Origin: Sinotaia quadrata
Taxonomy: Eukaryota > Mollusca > Gastropoda > Architaenioglossa > Viviparidae
NCBI GenBank assembly: GCA_028829895.1
Contig: CM054178.1
Span: 101,794,058-101,858,057, forward strand
Length of the DNA: 64,000 nt
Reading direction: 5' to 3'
Shown here: positions 27,416 to 39,744 of the stretch, in pieces
Layout: every line of letters begins with the position of its first letter
How positions within the stretch are numbered: the stretch's first letter is position 1
Program-made: the position numbers and the translations under genes
Notes under the pieces: model-generated
The model's database searches: none
What the model saw: the letters and a program-made list of their open reading frames with translations, nothing else
Told to the model about the DNA's origin: nothing

Positions 27416-29420
27416 AAATAAAGAAAACATTACTGGTATTAAAAATACAAGGTATGTTCCACAAGTCAGAGTGTCGAAGGACTTTTATTTAAAAAAAAAA
27501 CTGCAGCACAAATATGTAGCGCCATTGGTGGAGAGAATAGCATGTGTATGTCATTTCTAATTGCAATTTTGTCGGGCAACAGAAGACAAGCATATTCTTT
27601 CCGATGTTTCAACTGCCTATCGGGGCTCTTCAGTTACAGCGTATGTGACCTCTAACGCAGGAGTTCATTTATCTTTGCACAAGTCCGACAGAGTAGACAA
27701 TAAGTAAACCATCATCTTCGAGCTTACGAGCGGTTACGGGATCATTCGTAAGTTTTCTACGTTGATCTAGGGTCGAACCATATTCATTTGAGCGAGAGGC
27801 TATTGTTATTGCTTTCTGTAACCGGTTGTCCCTGACTTAAGTCACCTAAAAGTATGCCACCATGTCAGCCACTCGCTGCCACTATAAATGTCCTACTATC
27901 ATCAGTTTGTATCAATGGTTAACAGTGTTCCAGTAACATCGCAAGTCCTGATTATTATTCATACGTTAGTCTGTATTCCCCACATTTATGTTCCCCTCTG
28001 ATAATAGGATGTGTGTGCTATAAATAAACTTTACCAGCGGCAATACGTCATCTTCCAGGCGTCGTCTAGTTGCAAGCTCTCTCTTGACGTAGAGCAGTGC
28101 AATAATGATTGGCAGGCATGTTTCTTTGATTGACATGCACTCTCTGCCAATCAGCTTAAAGCAGTTTTTTGTTATTGTTGCTGCTGACCTTGTGACTAAC
28201 AAGAAGATAAAGGAATGAAGTAAAATTTCGACCGGTTGCCGAATCCTTGGCTTGGCGAAAGTCTTGTCGAAGCGCTTTATCTCGGCACAAAACAAAACTT
28301 TTATTATCAAAAGGGCAATTGCATGAGTTTGGCCTTGAACTGTGCTTGCTACTATGGGATGGCGTCGCAAACTTTTAATGTCTTGATTTATTTCCCCTAT
28401 GTATAGTGCATTTTACATTCGTTTTTATTGCTCTTCTCAATTTTGGAGCTTTTTCAAAAATGAATTTAGTGAATTGAAACTTTGCGTGTTTTTTTTTTTT
28501 TAAACGTCAAACTTAAAATTAGTCCCACCAGCCATAGTCGAGGTCGATTGTGTTTGCGCGCGGGCAGGGGAGGGGACTCACAAAAGTGAGGCTGTTTGGC
28601 TGCTGTCTCGCCGAGCTGAGTGTCAATTAACCCTCTCGGCCTCCTTCGATTTGTCGAGAGTAGTAGCCGGTGCAGCATCGCGGTTGTTATACTTAAAACC
28701 AGGGTATCACTGGCATTATTGCCGGAACAATGCCTCTCCTTCTCATCAACCTACCCGCATTTAACCCCTAAACTAGGCGCGATACAAAGCTAGGCGTTGC
28801 TGGACGGAAAGAGTGCAGCCATGAATTAATCGCGAGAGGGGTGGGGGGAAATATTTTTTTCTATTTTTAGACTCGGCGGATGAGAAGAATTAAAAATCAA
28901 TATCTTTCGTCGAGCAGACGGCCAAACCATGACACATGCAGTCATCTTCTCTGGAAGTAGACTGTGTGACCCGGCCGGCGCGGCCTCGTTGACTCGACAT
29001 GTGACTCATCAGTTCTTGGCCTACTGCCAGCGGTCAGTGCTCGGACATAGTGACACCCAGTGATAATAAGACGCAGAGAGATAGTTGACCACACCAGGAT
29101 CACACGATGAAAAGTTGTGACTCTAGCCACTGCAAGTATAGGGATAAATATGCTTGAGGGATAAAGTTCTTTCATTTGTTTTCTTGATAGTTGATTGGCT
29201 CCTCTGCTCTTTTGTTTTCGACTAAAATCTTCACGAGGTTTTCAAGTAACCGGTCATGAAATTAATAAGTAGTGGGGCCAGACATACAATGATAAAACAA
29301 CAACAACAACAACAAACAAACAACCTCTTACAAATAAGTAGCTATTAAATATTTGTCGTGTCTGCATCTGAATTAATAGTTGGTCTCGTGTATGGTTACC
29401 GGATTACGGATCCAAAGTTA
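27416..29420. other. Intergenic, no gene seen
   Basis: The longest open frame (27966-28370, minus, 134 codons) has no recognisable domain and no clear codon bias. A (CAA)n tract lies at 29297-29322 and a T-run at 28489-28500. Confidence 0.45.
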
Positions 29421-30050
29421 ATCGTGTAGCTTGATCACATATGTAGCTTGTTACACGGTTTTTTTTTTAATCACAGAAAACATACATGTGTTTACACATA
29501 TGCAGAACACACGGATCATACAGCTTTGTTGCAGTGACTTGTCCACCCTTGTGATTTCAATATATGTAAATAGTTACACTGTACTGATCACACACGTAGC
29601 TTGTTATTCTGTTTGATTGATCGCACAATACTTGTAGCTTGATGCACTGATTTAGTCACATAATACAAATAGTTTAATGCTACCACGCTACAGATCTAAC
29701 TTGATCTTGTTACATTGACTTGATCAGGTAAATGCTAATGGCTACACCATATGTAGTTTACAGTGACAACGCATTAAATGTAGCTTGATTCTTTGACTCG
29801 TTAGTTTGTTATACTCTTTGATCACGCAATATGTAGCTTGTGACTCTGATTACACAAAACGTTAGTTTGTCACACTGTTTGATTACAAATGTATCTTGTT
29901 TACATTGACTTCTACGCCACATACTGTATACTGTATTATACTGGCTTGATCAAACAATATGCGTAGTTTAATATTTTTATAGTGATTTATCTCATAGCGC
30001 ATGTAGCTGTTATATTGTCCGATTTACAATTACATGTCGTTTGTTACACT
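29421..30050. repeat. Degenerate minisatellite of about 30 bp
   Basis: Irregular recurrence of 'tgtagcttgttacactg' and 'ttgatcacacaatatgtagc'. Units are poorly conserved. A similar phrase recurs near 34500-34720. Confidence 0.6.
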
Positions 30051-30745
30051 TGAAAATCGCAAGCTCGCAGTTTGCGAGAGTAAAAATGCCAGTTGCCAGC
30101 TCAGGAAATAAAGGAGTGCACTCTCATAAGGGGATATTTTTCCAAAACAATCCTTTCTATCTACTTTTTAAGAAAATAATTTAATTACTGGCGTTTCAGG
30201 TTACACTCAATTCACAAGAGCAGAGAATGACAATGACAATGTACTTATACGTCTTGACTGTGTGCAATGCAGGGGCGGGAGGCCTTTCGGCGCATAGATA
30301 CCATCCCTTTCAACGTATTGTCAACCGCGCATCTATACCGAAGTAACTCGGCAATATTCGGATCAGTTCGGATTCAGAAGAGTCGACTGCGTCATTTTTA
30401 TGCACCTTAGCTCTTCAGACATCACGTGTTTACAATGTATTGTGTATTAGTTTCGCAAGGTTTGTTTATAAGGTTCATAATTTTTAATTCTGCCATTCGT
30501 TTAAATCTTCAACGTCTTTTATTCGTCACCCATTTCTATTCTATTAAAAAAAAAAATCTAAACAATTTAAACCTTCAACACAACAAGTAACAATGAAGCA
30601 GTTCTGAAAAAGTTATACTGAAAACAATTGTTTTGGAAAAATAATTGCCCAGCACAGCTGCAAATCCGTGAATCTGTAGGAGCGGACGAATCTATTGTTA
30701 CCGGGGGTGGTGATGGTGGAGGCTGAGTAGAAGTGTGATGTGCAA
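30051..30745. other. Intergenic, no gene seen
   Basis: A short imperfect palindrome (cgcaagctcgcagtttgcg, 30058-30076) is the only structure noticed. Confidence 0.45.
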
Positions 30746-30749
30746 AAGT

Positions 30750-30905
30750 ACCTTGATACAGCTTGTGATAGTAGCAATAATAACAGAATGCATACAGCTT
30801 GTGATAGTAGCAATAATAACAGAATGCATACAGCTTGTGATAGTAGCAATAATAACAGTATGCATATAGCTTCTGACAGAAACAATGATAGCAGAATGCT
30901 TACAT
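30750..30905. repeat. 36-bp minisatellite, 4 units
   Basis: Unit 'agcttgtgatagtagcaata' plus 'ataacagaatgcatac'. It is clearly related to the array at 33340-33645. Confidence 0.95.
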
Positions 30906-31269
30906 CTTCTGACATTAGTGTGATGGGCGGGTTTAACCTACTATCCTATTTAAACACTAATCTGCTTAATCCCACCCGTACAGTTCTCTCTGATTGCAGA
31001 CAGACCAGTCTCAGAAACATTTACAATTAAATAATTTTTATCTCCACTTTGTCTCTGAGCATTATCGGTTCAGAATTCGTATCCCAACTTGTAAGTTCAA
31101 ACGCTCTTGATCGTATAGAATTCTGGCCCACACACTTTTTCAACTCAGGGGAACATTCCCAAAATGCTATTGTCTGACTTTTTAAACAATTAAAATTAAG
31201 CCCCCTCCCCTCAGCATTTGCATACCTCCTTCTTATTGAATAAAGAAGTGGAAATAACAGCACTTTATT

Positions 31270-31590
31270 TAGCATGCAAGTTTAACAAGAACAAAACGTT
31301 AGTTAGCATGCAAGTTTAACAAGAACAAAACGTTAATTAGCATGCAAGTTTAACAAGAACAAAACGTTAGTTAGCATGCAAGTTTAACAAGAACAAAACG
31401 TTAATTAGCATGCAAGTTTAACAAGAACAAAATGTTAGTTAGCATGCAAGTTTAACAAGAACAAAACGTTAGTTAGCATGCAAGTTTAACAAGAACAAAA
31501 CGTTAATTAGCATGCAAGTTTAACAAGAACAAAACGTTATTTAGCATATAAGTTTAACAAGAACAAAACGTTATTTAGCATACAAGAACA
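31270..31590. repeat. 34-bp minisatellite, about 9-10 units
   Basis: Unit 'ttagttagcatgcaagttta' plus 'acaagaacaaaacg'. Copies are almost identical, differing mainly at ttagtta/ttaatta. Confidence 0.97.
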
Positions 31591-33335
31591 AACTTTTGAT
31601 ACGTAATAAGTAGTAGTCAGAAAGCCCAGCTTATTAAGAAGTATTGTTCCTATGATCCAAGTTAATGATTAAATCAAACTCTGAACAGATTAACACAAAG
31701 CATCCCTATCATTGGCTAATGAAATTTGGTGCATAGTAGACCTGTTATTAGACAACAGTTCACTGTCTCTAAAAAATGTTTATGCATAAGTATAGTCTAT
31801 TATGCAGACTCCAAAGTTTCTGCTTCTTGAGGAGTGCAAACGTTACATTAATATTTAATATAATCCCTTATAAACTACTAATGGTTGCAAATACTAATAA
31901 GAGTAAGAAATGTAAAGTTTACACCACTGAGATATTTTAAGGAGGTATAGATTTAGAAACCGATCACCTTATGTACTGTTTATTGGTGATGACTGAGTCC
32001 TATCTCTCTGGCATGTATCAAGTGTTGCACCTTGTAGTGGTTTTGTTTGGACATGAGTGTACAGGGTCTGCTGACAGGCAGCTGATAAGCCTCTTGTTGA
32101 GTGGTAGTGCAGCAGGACTATGAAAGTACCACTGAAGTATTAGACTGATTTTATGAAACTAATGACTAAAAGATTGGAGACTGGAAAAAATGAATACTTC
32201 CAAGAATTGTTGAAAAAACAGTTGGTGCAGGTGTGAGTCATTGTATATATGAAATCAACCAGGCCTCCCTTCCCCCTGCTCTTTCTCCCTCAGACATGTT
32301 CATGCACACATTGTATTTGTGAACCAATACATTGTTAAGCCAAATAAAAATAGGTAGAATTATAATGGATGGATTTCCCTAAGAAAAAAAGAAATATACA
32401 ATTTGAATCTTCCACATAGAGCTGCAATGAAGAATTCTAAGTATGTTAAGTATGCAATTTCATTTAGAGAAGTTCACATTCCAAAGTTACTGTTTGGAGG
32501 ATTTCCTGAAAATGAAGAATGCAATTATATAAACTTAACTAAACAGTTCTACTTACAACAATTTAACTATGGTTCTCAGAGTATCGCAGTTCCACTCTAT
32601 AATAAAAAGGCAAAAATTAATTTAAGAATTTCACAATAAGAAAAATTCCACTCTATAATTTTTTAAGTGCACAATATATTTAGTTACAAAATATTAACCA
32701 TTCCAAAACACACCAACATGCCTTTTACCAATTCAAGCCCTCACAAAATCAGGACTGGATTTTTGGACAGTGACCTGTCTGAATTTTAGGCCAGTATATA
32801 TAGGGTGTCTGGATTTATTCACATTGTTTTACCTGGAGAAAAGAATAATTTTCCATGATCTTGCATCAGTATGAAATCTTATTGATTTTGTTTGTCAAAT
32901 GGAGACACCTGTCTACTTAATGAAGCATCTGATCATTCTGACAGTTCTTGGAATTTCTTGCAGACAATGCTGGTAATCTCAGGGCCATGTTTTTTTCATG
33001 TTTCAGTTAATTAAGAAGAGTGACTTTAGTTTGCACAGGTGTAGCCATGGCCGAGAGAAATGGCTCAGGCAATTGGTATCTACTCATGCATGACTGAGGA
33101 ACTATAGAATTTACACTGATGACCACGCTACTTGGTGCTGATTATGTAATCGTATTGACATCGCCAGACTGTCCTGTCCAACTCTTAACCATCAATTTGC
33201 ACTTTAACAGGTATTTTGTAACCTATCCTAGCAGGCGGGTCAGAAAAAATATCTGAAAATGACTTGACAGACTCTAAATTAAATTGAAAGGTGAATTAAT
33301 AAAAAAAAGTAATAATTAATTCTCACTTAGTTTCG
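31591..33335. other. Intergenic, no gene seen
   Basis: Non-repetitive DNA. A 78-codon frame at 32403-32639 is AT-rich and unrecognised. No element ends identified. Confidence 0.45.
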
Positions 33336-33339
33336 TTTG

Positions 33340-33645
33340 TTACAAGCAGCAATGATGACAGAATGCATACATCTTAGACAGTAACAATGATAGCAGAATT
33401 CATTGCTCTTATGACAATAACAATGATAGCAGAGTGCATACATCTTGTGACAGTAACAATGATAGCAAAGTGCATACATCTTGTGACAGTAACAATACTA
33501 GCAGAGTGCATATATCTTGTGACAGTAACAATGATAGAGTGCATACATCTTGTAACAATGATAGCAGAGTGCATACATCTTGTGACGGTAACAATGATAG
33601 CAGAGTGCATACATCTTGTGACAGTAACAATGATAGTAGAATGAC
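33340..33645. repeat. 36-bp minisatellite, about 8 units
   Basis: Unit 'acatcttgtgacagtaacaa' plus 'tgatagcagagtgcat'; two units are shortened (near 33530 and 33555). Because 36 is a multiple of three, several frames on both strands stay open. Confidence 0.96.
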
Positions 33646-34723
33646 TATAGTACTCTACAGTTGCAGTTTTTGTTCCTTTTTAATTAAAAAAAAAAATCAA
33701 TTAAAAAATGTCTTTGCCTTTTAAAGTGTGTGAATTGTTGACGTTTCTTGTAGAAATGTTGTGATTGCTTTGTGTATGCTTTTCTCATGTCGTTATGTTA
33801 GGTTGTGTGTTTTGTAAAGTGGAGCTGTTGTATGGTGATTGGTTGTTTCAGTATTTGTAGGTTGAAGTGTGGGCAAACAGTGAGAAAATGAGTTGTCTGT
33901 AGCAGTATGTGTAGCCTTTTGTTTTTGACCACTAACTGGGTAATATAGGTGTTGTGTAGCATTATGTCTTAATCTTTGAATAGCTTTACTAGTGGTTTAT
34001 TTTGGGAGCTGGATGTGTGTATGTGTAGTGCTTTTCTAAAGTGTATTTTGATTTTTGCAGTATCTCTGAAGTGTAGATTGGGATGACCGAGTTATTCCCC
34101 TCTTGGCACAAATATCAGGGTCTGATAAGGTGCCGATCCTTGGCAGTTAAACATAGCGCATGCCTGTCCACTACATTAAACCTGCATAAAATAGAGAATA
34201 GCCTATATACAGGTACATGTAAGCTATTTGGGTCAGTAGGAAATACCGCCTATGTCTTGCCTCTATGGTCGAGCGGAGCTGGTCTGTCGGGTCAAGGCTG
34301 CCTAATTAAACCTTCATCGCGTGCGGTCAAACAACGCTCTGGGGAGGTGAGAAGAGTTAATTATAGCCGCATTCCAGATAACGGTTAGAAGTGATCGCTC
34401 CTTATATGGTTAGGGTTTGGGGTAGACTATTTTTGGCATAAAGTAGATGTGTGGCGACATTGTCTGTCGCGTTATATACATGGTTTGCGATAAACATGTT
34501 CACTGTTTGCTGCATTGCCTGTCACATAATACATACACATAGCTTGTCAACTGGTTTTGAACATAGAACACGCGTAGCTAGTCTTGCATCGGCCATGATC
34601 ACAATGGCACATGTATTTTGTTATCGTGAGAATGATAAATGAAGCTCGATAATGTTCGCAGCATTCACTCAGTGTATGTAACACAACAGCTATGACGGGA
34701 TGCACGTAGCTAGCAAGCTCACA
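33646..34723. other. Intergenic, no gene seen
   Basis: 33720-34080 is T/G-rich. 34440-34720 shows weak similarity to the degenerate array at 29421-30050. The 101-codon frame at 34083-34388 carries no recognisable domain. Confidence 0.45.
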
Positions 34724-34958
34724 CAGTAACAATACAGTCACCGGGGACCGAACATCTGACGCACATCAAGTTTCGTGTACTGCCCGGCAAAAGTGAAAAA
34801 GTAAAATGAGATCAATTTCGTTTTTAAATTTGATCTCTTTTTTCGAAAGCGATTCCAGTAGATTTTGATGTGAACATTTTAATATCAGTTCAAACAAAAA
34901 ACTTCTGAAAGTGAAAAACTCATCAGATGTTCGGTCCACGGTGACTGTATTGTTACTG
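34724..34958. mobile_element. 235-bp MITE with 38-bp terminal inverted repeats
   Basis: Left arm 34724-34761 starts CAGTAACAATACAGTCACCG; the reverse complement of the right arm 34921-34958 matches it with two mismatches over 38 bases. The interior has a second inverted pair (gagatcaaattt/aaatttgatctc type, about 34808-34846). CA flanks both ends; no TA duplication is present. There is no coding capacity. CAGT-type ends suggest a Tc1/mariner-like or other DNA-transposon derivative, but the family is not settled. Confidence 0.85.
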
Positions 34959-36599
34959 CATGATTCATGGCAGTGAAGCCGCTGTGGTTAGTCATGATAA
35001 TATTAATTTTTATTTTTAAAACAAACACAAGCGAATACATACTGTAACCCCAAACACTCGAACTATCTAACAAACAGCGGTCTCATTCTGTTTATTAAGA
35101 GTTTAATTTCCGTCCAGCCTTCTGTACTTGATAAGAATGGAGGTCGGTCTGGGCGTTGGCTGTCACGGACACAGTGGTGTGCTTGCGTGTACGTACACAT
35201 GTATATGGACATCAATGTGTGTGCAGCGAGTATCTCCTGCGTTAGAACGTCAGGTTTTGCCAGGGTGTGTCAAGTGCCACCAAGACTGTCGCTCACCAGT
35301 TAACCACACTGCGGGGTTCATCAGAATATTCATGGTCGCTGAAATGGGTATGTTCTACTTGATCAACGTGACGTCACTGCCGGCAGAAATAAAGTACTGC
35401 GCGTCTTTGGACGAAAGAGACGATGTTTGTTTATTTCTGTTTGTGTGTGTTAAGCTGTTAGAAAATAAACTGTGTGCAGACGTGTGTGTATCAGATTGTT
35501 AAACTAGAGAAATCTTAAAGCCAGTTTTAATTTGCATTTGCGCAGGGTTAGTCCGAAACAGTTTCAAAGACCGTAATATTTCTTTTCGGCAGACTCACTG
35601 TTTGTTGTCAGTCTACGGTTTACGGTCATCGTGACCCTGTATCATGAGTTCCTGTCACAAACAGCGGAAGTTCCGGCCAAGGGGTAATGTAGGAGTCGCG
35701 AAATCACGTGATCGTCATACTACCCAAAAATGCTTTTCTCAAAACTCACTCATCAAGCTGAGTCATCATAATAAAAATGATGCACAATAAAAATGATGTG
35801 GCAGCCACACTGACGAGAGATTTGACCACCACCCAACAACTACCCTCCAGTTGGTAAAATAAAGGTGTGGGATGAAGTCAGAAATGGCTGTTTTGGGCCA
35901 TGGGCAATGACTGTACATGTGATAATGTGCGTTTCATTTTGAGTGTGTCATTATTAAGTGTGAAAAGCGACTGCTAACTGGCTAATTAACTGTATATATA
36001 TGTCTTGTTGTTTTTATGTGTTTCCGAGACATTAAGCAGCCGACAGGTAACACGAATGAAATGTTAGTAACTTTTAGACAAAAGAGAAAAATATATATTG
36101 GAAGACAGGAGAACAGAAGTTCCATGCATCAATAACCGTTATAATGCAATGGTAAGGGATATAACCCTTCCCGCCTATTACCCGAAATACCGTCCGATAG
36201 AAGCAAGGTTCCAGGAGTTGTTCCCCTTAGAATCTCAGTGGAGTACTGCAGAGTTGCGTATTATGTAGGCCTAGGGAAATGCATTAATTGGCGTAAAGGA
36301 TTTTGCTAATACGACTTTACAGCATAAATTTGTTTTTAGTTTTACTTACTATTTATTTCAGACGTAAATAAAAGTATGTGCACATACACTACATTAATTT
36401 TGTTATGTATTTATTTATGTTAGCTGAAGAGAATTCAATCAATTTAAGGGATTTTGTTGTTGTTCTTTAATCTTAAAAAAATAAAAAAATACTTTTATGA
36501 ACTTAATCAAAATTCATCGGGAATTGTACATCCTTCATTCCTTAGTTTGGATACTTATTCTAATTATACCCAACTTGTTACTAGTACATTAATTATGTG

Positions 36600-36600
<1 letters not shown>
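34959..36600. other. Intergenic, no gene seen
   Basis: The 124-codon frame at 35128-35502 shows no recognisable domain; its Cys content comes partly from TGTGTG-like DNA. Nothing else identified. Confidence 0.45.
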
Positions 36601-36649
<49 letters not shown>

Positions 36650-36677
36650 TGTGTGTGTGTATGTGTGTGTGTGTGTG
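36601..36677. repeat. (TA)n-(TG)n compound microsatellite
   Basis: A short AT run followed by about 30 TG dinucleotides with two interruptions. Confidence 0.97.
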
Positions 36678-37508
36678 AAATTTAAATACCACAAGTATTT
36701 TCTACACAAGATAAAAAAATATGTTAAATATTACATTTTATTGTTTGTAAAAGCATAATCGAACTGGGGTTATCAACATACGTGTAGTCATTATTAAGAC
36801 TGTGAAGCCATCTTTACTGATTGTGTGCGTAGAAATTTTTATTGACAATGAGGGCTATTCACTGACAGTGCAGCCATCTTTAGTAACAGTGTACATAGCC
36901 ATATTCAGAGTCAGTATTTTTAGCCACTTTTACTAACAATGTGGGCTATTCACTGACAGTTTCAATAGATTAACATTTCAACTACTTAATTTATATAATT
37001 GTAAAGGTCTTTATAAATGAGAACGTGAACTCAGGCAAACCTCAGAGCTATTAATTATTATGAAATTAGTTTTTTTTCCCTCTGATTGTTACCGGTTCAT
37101 AAGCCATATATCAGCGAGCATTTACGCTACACAATTGTTCAGTATTATTCTGACCTTCACACTTCTCTTGACTTTGGCGGGACACTCCTAGGGATATGCT
37201 AATATCCGACTTTTAAATAAACAAGATCCCCCCCCCATCCCCACCAAAGCGAACATAACAGATTTCCATTTATTAATTCAAAGAAGCGTGAGTGTAAACA
37301 ATGTTACAAAACTTATTTATCAATAAAAGATTGACACATGACTTTAATATTTCCGATTACGAGTTTTAATAATCAAACAGATGCAACTGTAGTCACAAAA
37401 TTGTCGCAAAGTAGTCACAAAATAGTCATAAAGGCAATATTCAATTATACGACATTTAAGCAACAAAATCCTGCTAATTCAATCAATTATGAAACTCTAT
37501 TCATTTTG
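36678..37508. other. Intergenic with weak repeat traces
   Basis: 36780-36965 contains degenerate units like 'gccatctttactgacagtgt', related to the array split by the LINE further on. A C-run lies at 37228-37236. No gene seen. Confidence 0.5.
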
Positions 37509-37805
37509 TTCTTGTTGCTACTAACAGTCATTTACTTTCCTGTATAAAATGCTAACATTCTTGTTGCTACTAACAGTCATTTACTTTCCTGTATAAAGTA
37601 CTAACATTCTTGTTACTACTAACAGTCATTTACTTTCCTGTATAAAATGCTAACATTCTTGTTGCTACTAACAGTCATTTGCTTTCCTGTACAAAGTACT
37701 AACATTCTTGTTACTACAAAGAGTCTTTTGATTTCCTGTATAAAGTACTAACATTCTTGTTACTTTTAACAGTCATTTGCTTTCCTGTATAAAATGCTAA
37801 CATTC
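37509..37805. repeat. 49-bp minisatellite, 6 units
   Basis: Exact 49-bp period; unit 'ctaacattcttgttgctact' plus 'aacagtcatttactttcctg' plus 'tataaaatg'. Confidence 0.97.
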
Positions 37806-37894
37806 AGGATTTAAAATGCCATGGGGTTTTCACAAAGATACGATGTGACATAGATACAACGTTTCTACAGTGAATTAGAAAATAGAAGTTTCAA

Positions 37895-38275
37895 TTCATA
37901 GAGACAGTTTGAGAGTGTAGAGAGACAGTCAAAGAGTGTAGAGAGACAGTCTAAGAGTGTAGAGAGATAGTTTGAGAGTGTTGAGAGACAGTTTGAGAGT
38001 GCTGAGAGTTTGAGAGTATAGAGAGACAGTCTGAGGGTGTTGAGAGACAGTCTAAGAGTGTAGAGAGATAGTTTGAGAGTGCTGAGAGACAGTTTGAGGG
38101 TGTAGAGAGACAGTATAAGAATGTAGAGAGATAGTTTGAGAGTGTTGAGAGACAGTTTGAGAGTGTAGAGAGACCGTTTGTGAGTGTAGAGAGACCGTTT
38201 GAGAGTGTAGAGAGACAGTTTGAGAATTCTGAAAGATAGTTTGAGAGTGTAAAGAGTTTGAGAGTGTTACAAATT
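37895..38275. repeat. 21-bp minisatellite, about 17 units
   Basis: Unit 'agtttgagagtgtagagaga' plus 'c'. On the minus strand it stays open as a seven-residue repeat like SLHSQTV (38052-38327). Units vary slightly, and some are shortened. Confidence 0.96.
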
Positions 38276-38659
38276 CTTCACCTGGTTTAAGGAGATGAGT
38301 GCTGAATTTCTTTTCTGTCATCAACAACTTGTGAGATGGCTGGCTGACATAGTGTCAAACGGGCCAACAGTGCAAAGCTTGTGACAAGTCAGTTCTCTGA
38401 AGTAAATTTTGATGACTTGCATATGACATGTTCGTGACAAGAAAGACTGCCATGTCAACAAAGAGGAACAATTTCGCATAACTTGAACCATGAGGAAGGA
38501 AATGAAGATAATGAAGAAGAAGGCTTCGAAGTAGATAATTATTTTAACCTCTCCACCTCTCTCTCTGTGTCATGCTCACACATATTTGTACCTGTGAAGT
38601 GCCTCAGCCTAACACAAATGGTTTCAAATACATGGAACTGCCTAGAAAAATACAGCAAA

Positions 38660-38920
38660 CTAATATTTCTAAGTATGAATCAAAAGATACAATTAAGAAT
38701 CTTCTACATATGAAAATACAATTAAGGAAGTTCCTAAGTATGAACATACAATTAGGGAATTTTCTGAGTATGAAAAATTCGACCAGAGAATTTTTAAAGT
38801 ACAAAACTACAATTAGAGAATTTTCTGAGTATGAACAATTCGACTAGAGAATTTTTAAAGTACAAAACTACAATTAGAGAATATTCTGAGTATGAAAAAT
38901 TCAACGAAAGACTTTTCTAA
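38660..38920. repeat. Minisatellite of about 32 bp, 8 units
   Basis: Unit near 'tttctgagtatgaaaaattc' and 'gactagagaa', alternating with 'aaagtacaaaactacaatta'. Confidence 0.92.
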
Positions 38921-39158
38921 GTACAAAAAATCAACTGCTCAAATCATACCTGATTTTGCACTTGTTACTGACTGAAAGAAGGAAGGACTCCATCCTGCTA
39001 ACGAGTAGCAGGTAATGACCTGTGTGACTACATATATTTCCAAATATTTACACTTATTGTTCCACTTGGAACAAAATCTGGCTGTGATATTTTTTGTACA
39101 CGCAATGCACTCCAATAATTTAATTTTCATCTTCAAGCTCCGGATGTCTTCTATTAGA

Positions 39159-39347
39159 CAGGTGGTTCCCAACCTTTGTACATCTAAGGAATATTTTCCC
39201 ATATAAATATAAGTTGCAGACCACCAGCTGTACAATTGATTGGTTACATACATACTGGATAACATATTGCAGACCACCAGCTATACAATTGATTGGTTAC
39301 ATACATACTGGATAATACAGCCATGGACCACAGGTTGGGAACCACTG
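39159..39347. mobile_element. hAT-like MITE, 189 bp
   Basis: Starts CAGGTGGTTCCCAACCT and ends AGGTTGGGAACCACTG, inverted repeats of the CAGTGGTTCCCAACC type seen at the ends of many hAT-family elements. TATTAGA flanks both ends (39152-39158 and 39348-39354), one base short of the usual 8-bp hAT duplication. The interior contains a 53-bp tandem duplication ('agaccaccagctgtacaatt...'). No coding capacity. Confidence 0.85.
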
Positions 39348-39361
39348 TATTAGAAAATACT

Positions 39362-39505
39362 TAAAACTTCTTGCGTTAAGACATGGTCAACACAGAACTA
39401 AAAGTGATAAGCATTCTATGATCCACAAAAAATTCTTTCCTTAAGACATGGTCAACACAGTACTGAAAGTGATAAGCATTCTGTGATCCACAAAAAGTTC
39501 CTGAG
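39362..39505. repeat. Tandem duplication of about 70 bp
   Basis: Two copies containing 'ttaagacatggtcaacacag' and 'aaagtgataagcattctatg', ending in 'gatccacaaaaa'. Confidence 0.93.
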
Positions 39506-39599
39506 TTTGCACAGGTGTATGTACATCTTTATGGACAGATCACATTACCATCTTCAGTGACAGCATAAAAGAGCGATTTTTAGTAAAATGCAGCTATTT

Positions 39600-39744
39600 T
39601 TACCGACAGTGTACTTAGGCATCTTTACTGACACTGTACATAGCCATCTATACTGACCGTGTACATAGCCATCTTAGCCACCTTTATTGACTGTACATAG
39701 CCACTTTAACCATCTTCACTGATAGTTTACATAGTATTTTTACT
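39600..39744. repeat. Minisatellite of about 25 bp, left part of a split array
   Basis: Units like 'tttactgacagtgtacatag' plus 'ccatc', degenerate. The LINE at 39745-43722 interrupts the array, which resumes at 43735. Confidence 0.85.
39733..39744. repeat. LINE target-site duplication, left copy
   Basis: AGTATTTTTACT, repeated at 43723-43734 on the far side of the element. The host array contains similar words, so part of the match could be ancestral. Confidence 0.7.

Noticed and set aside
27966..28370. 134-codon minus-strand frame
   Set aside because: No recognised domain, no splice or promoter context and ordinary base composition; kept as non-coding.
33374..33724. Overlapping frames of 73-96 codons on both strands
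   Set aside because: All come from the 36-bp minisatellite, whose period keeps frames open.
35128..35502. 124-codon plus-strand frame with several Cys
   Set aside because: No signal peptide or cysteine spacing that fits a known family, and part of it is TGTGTG-like DNA.
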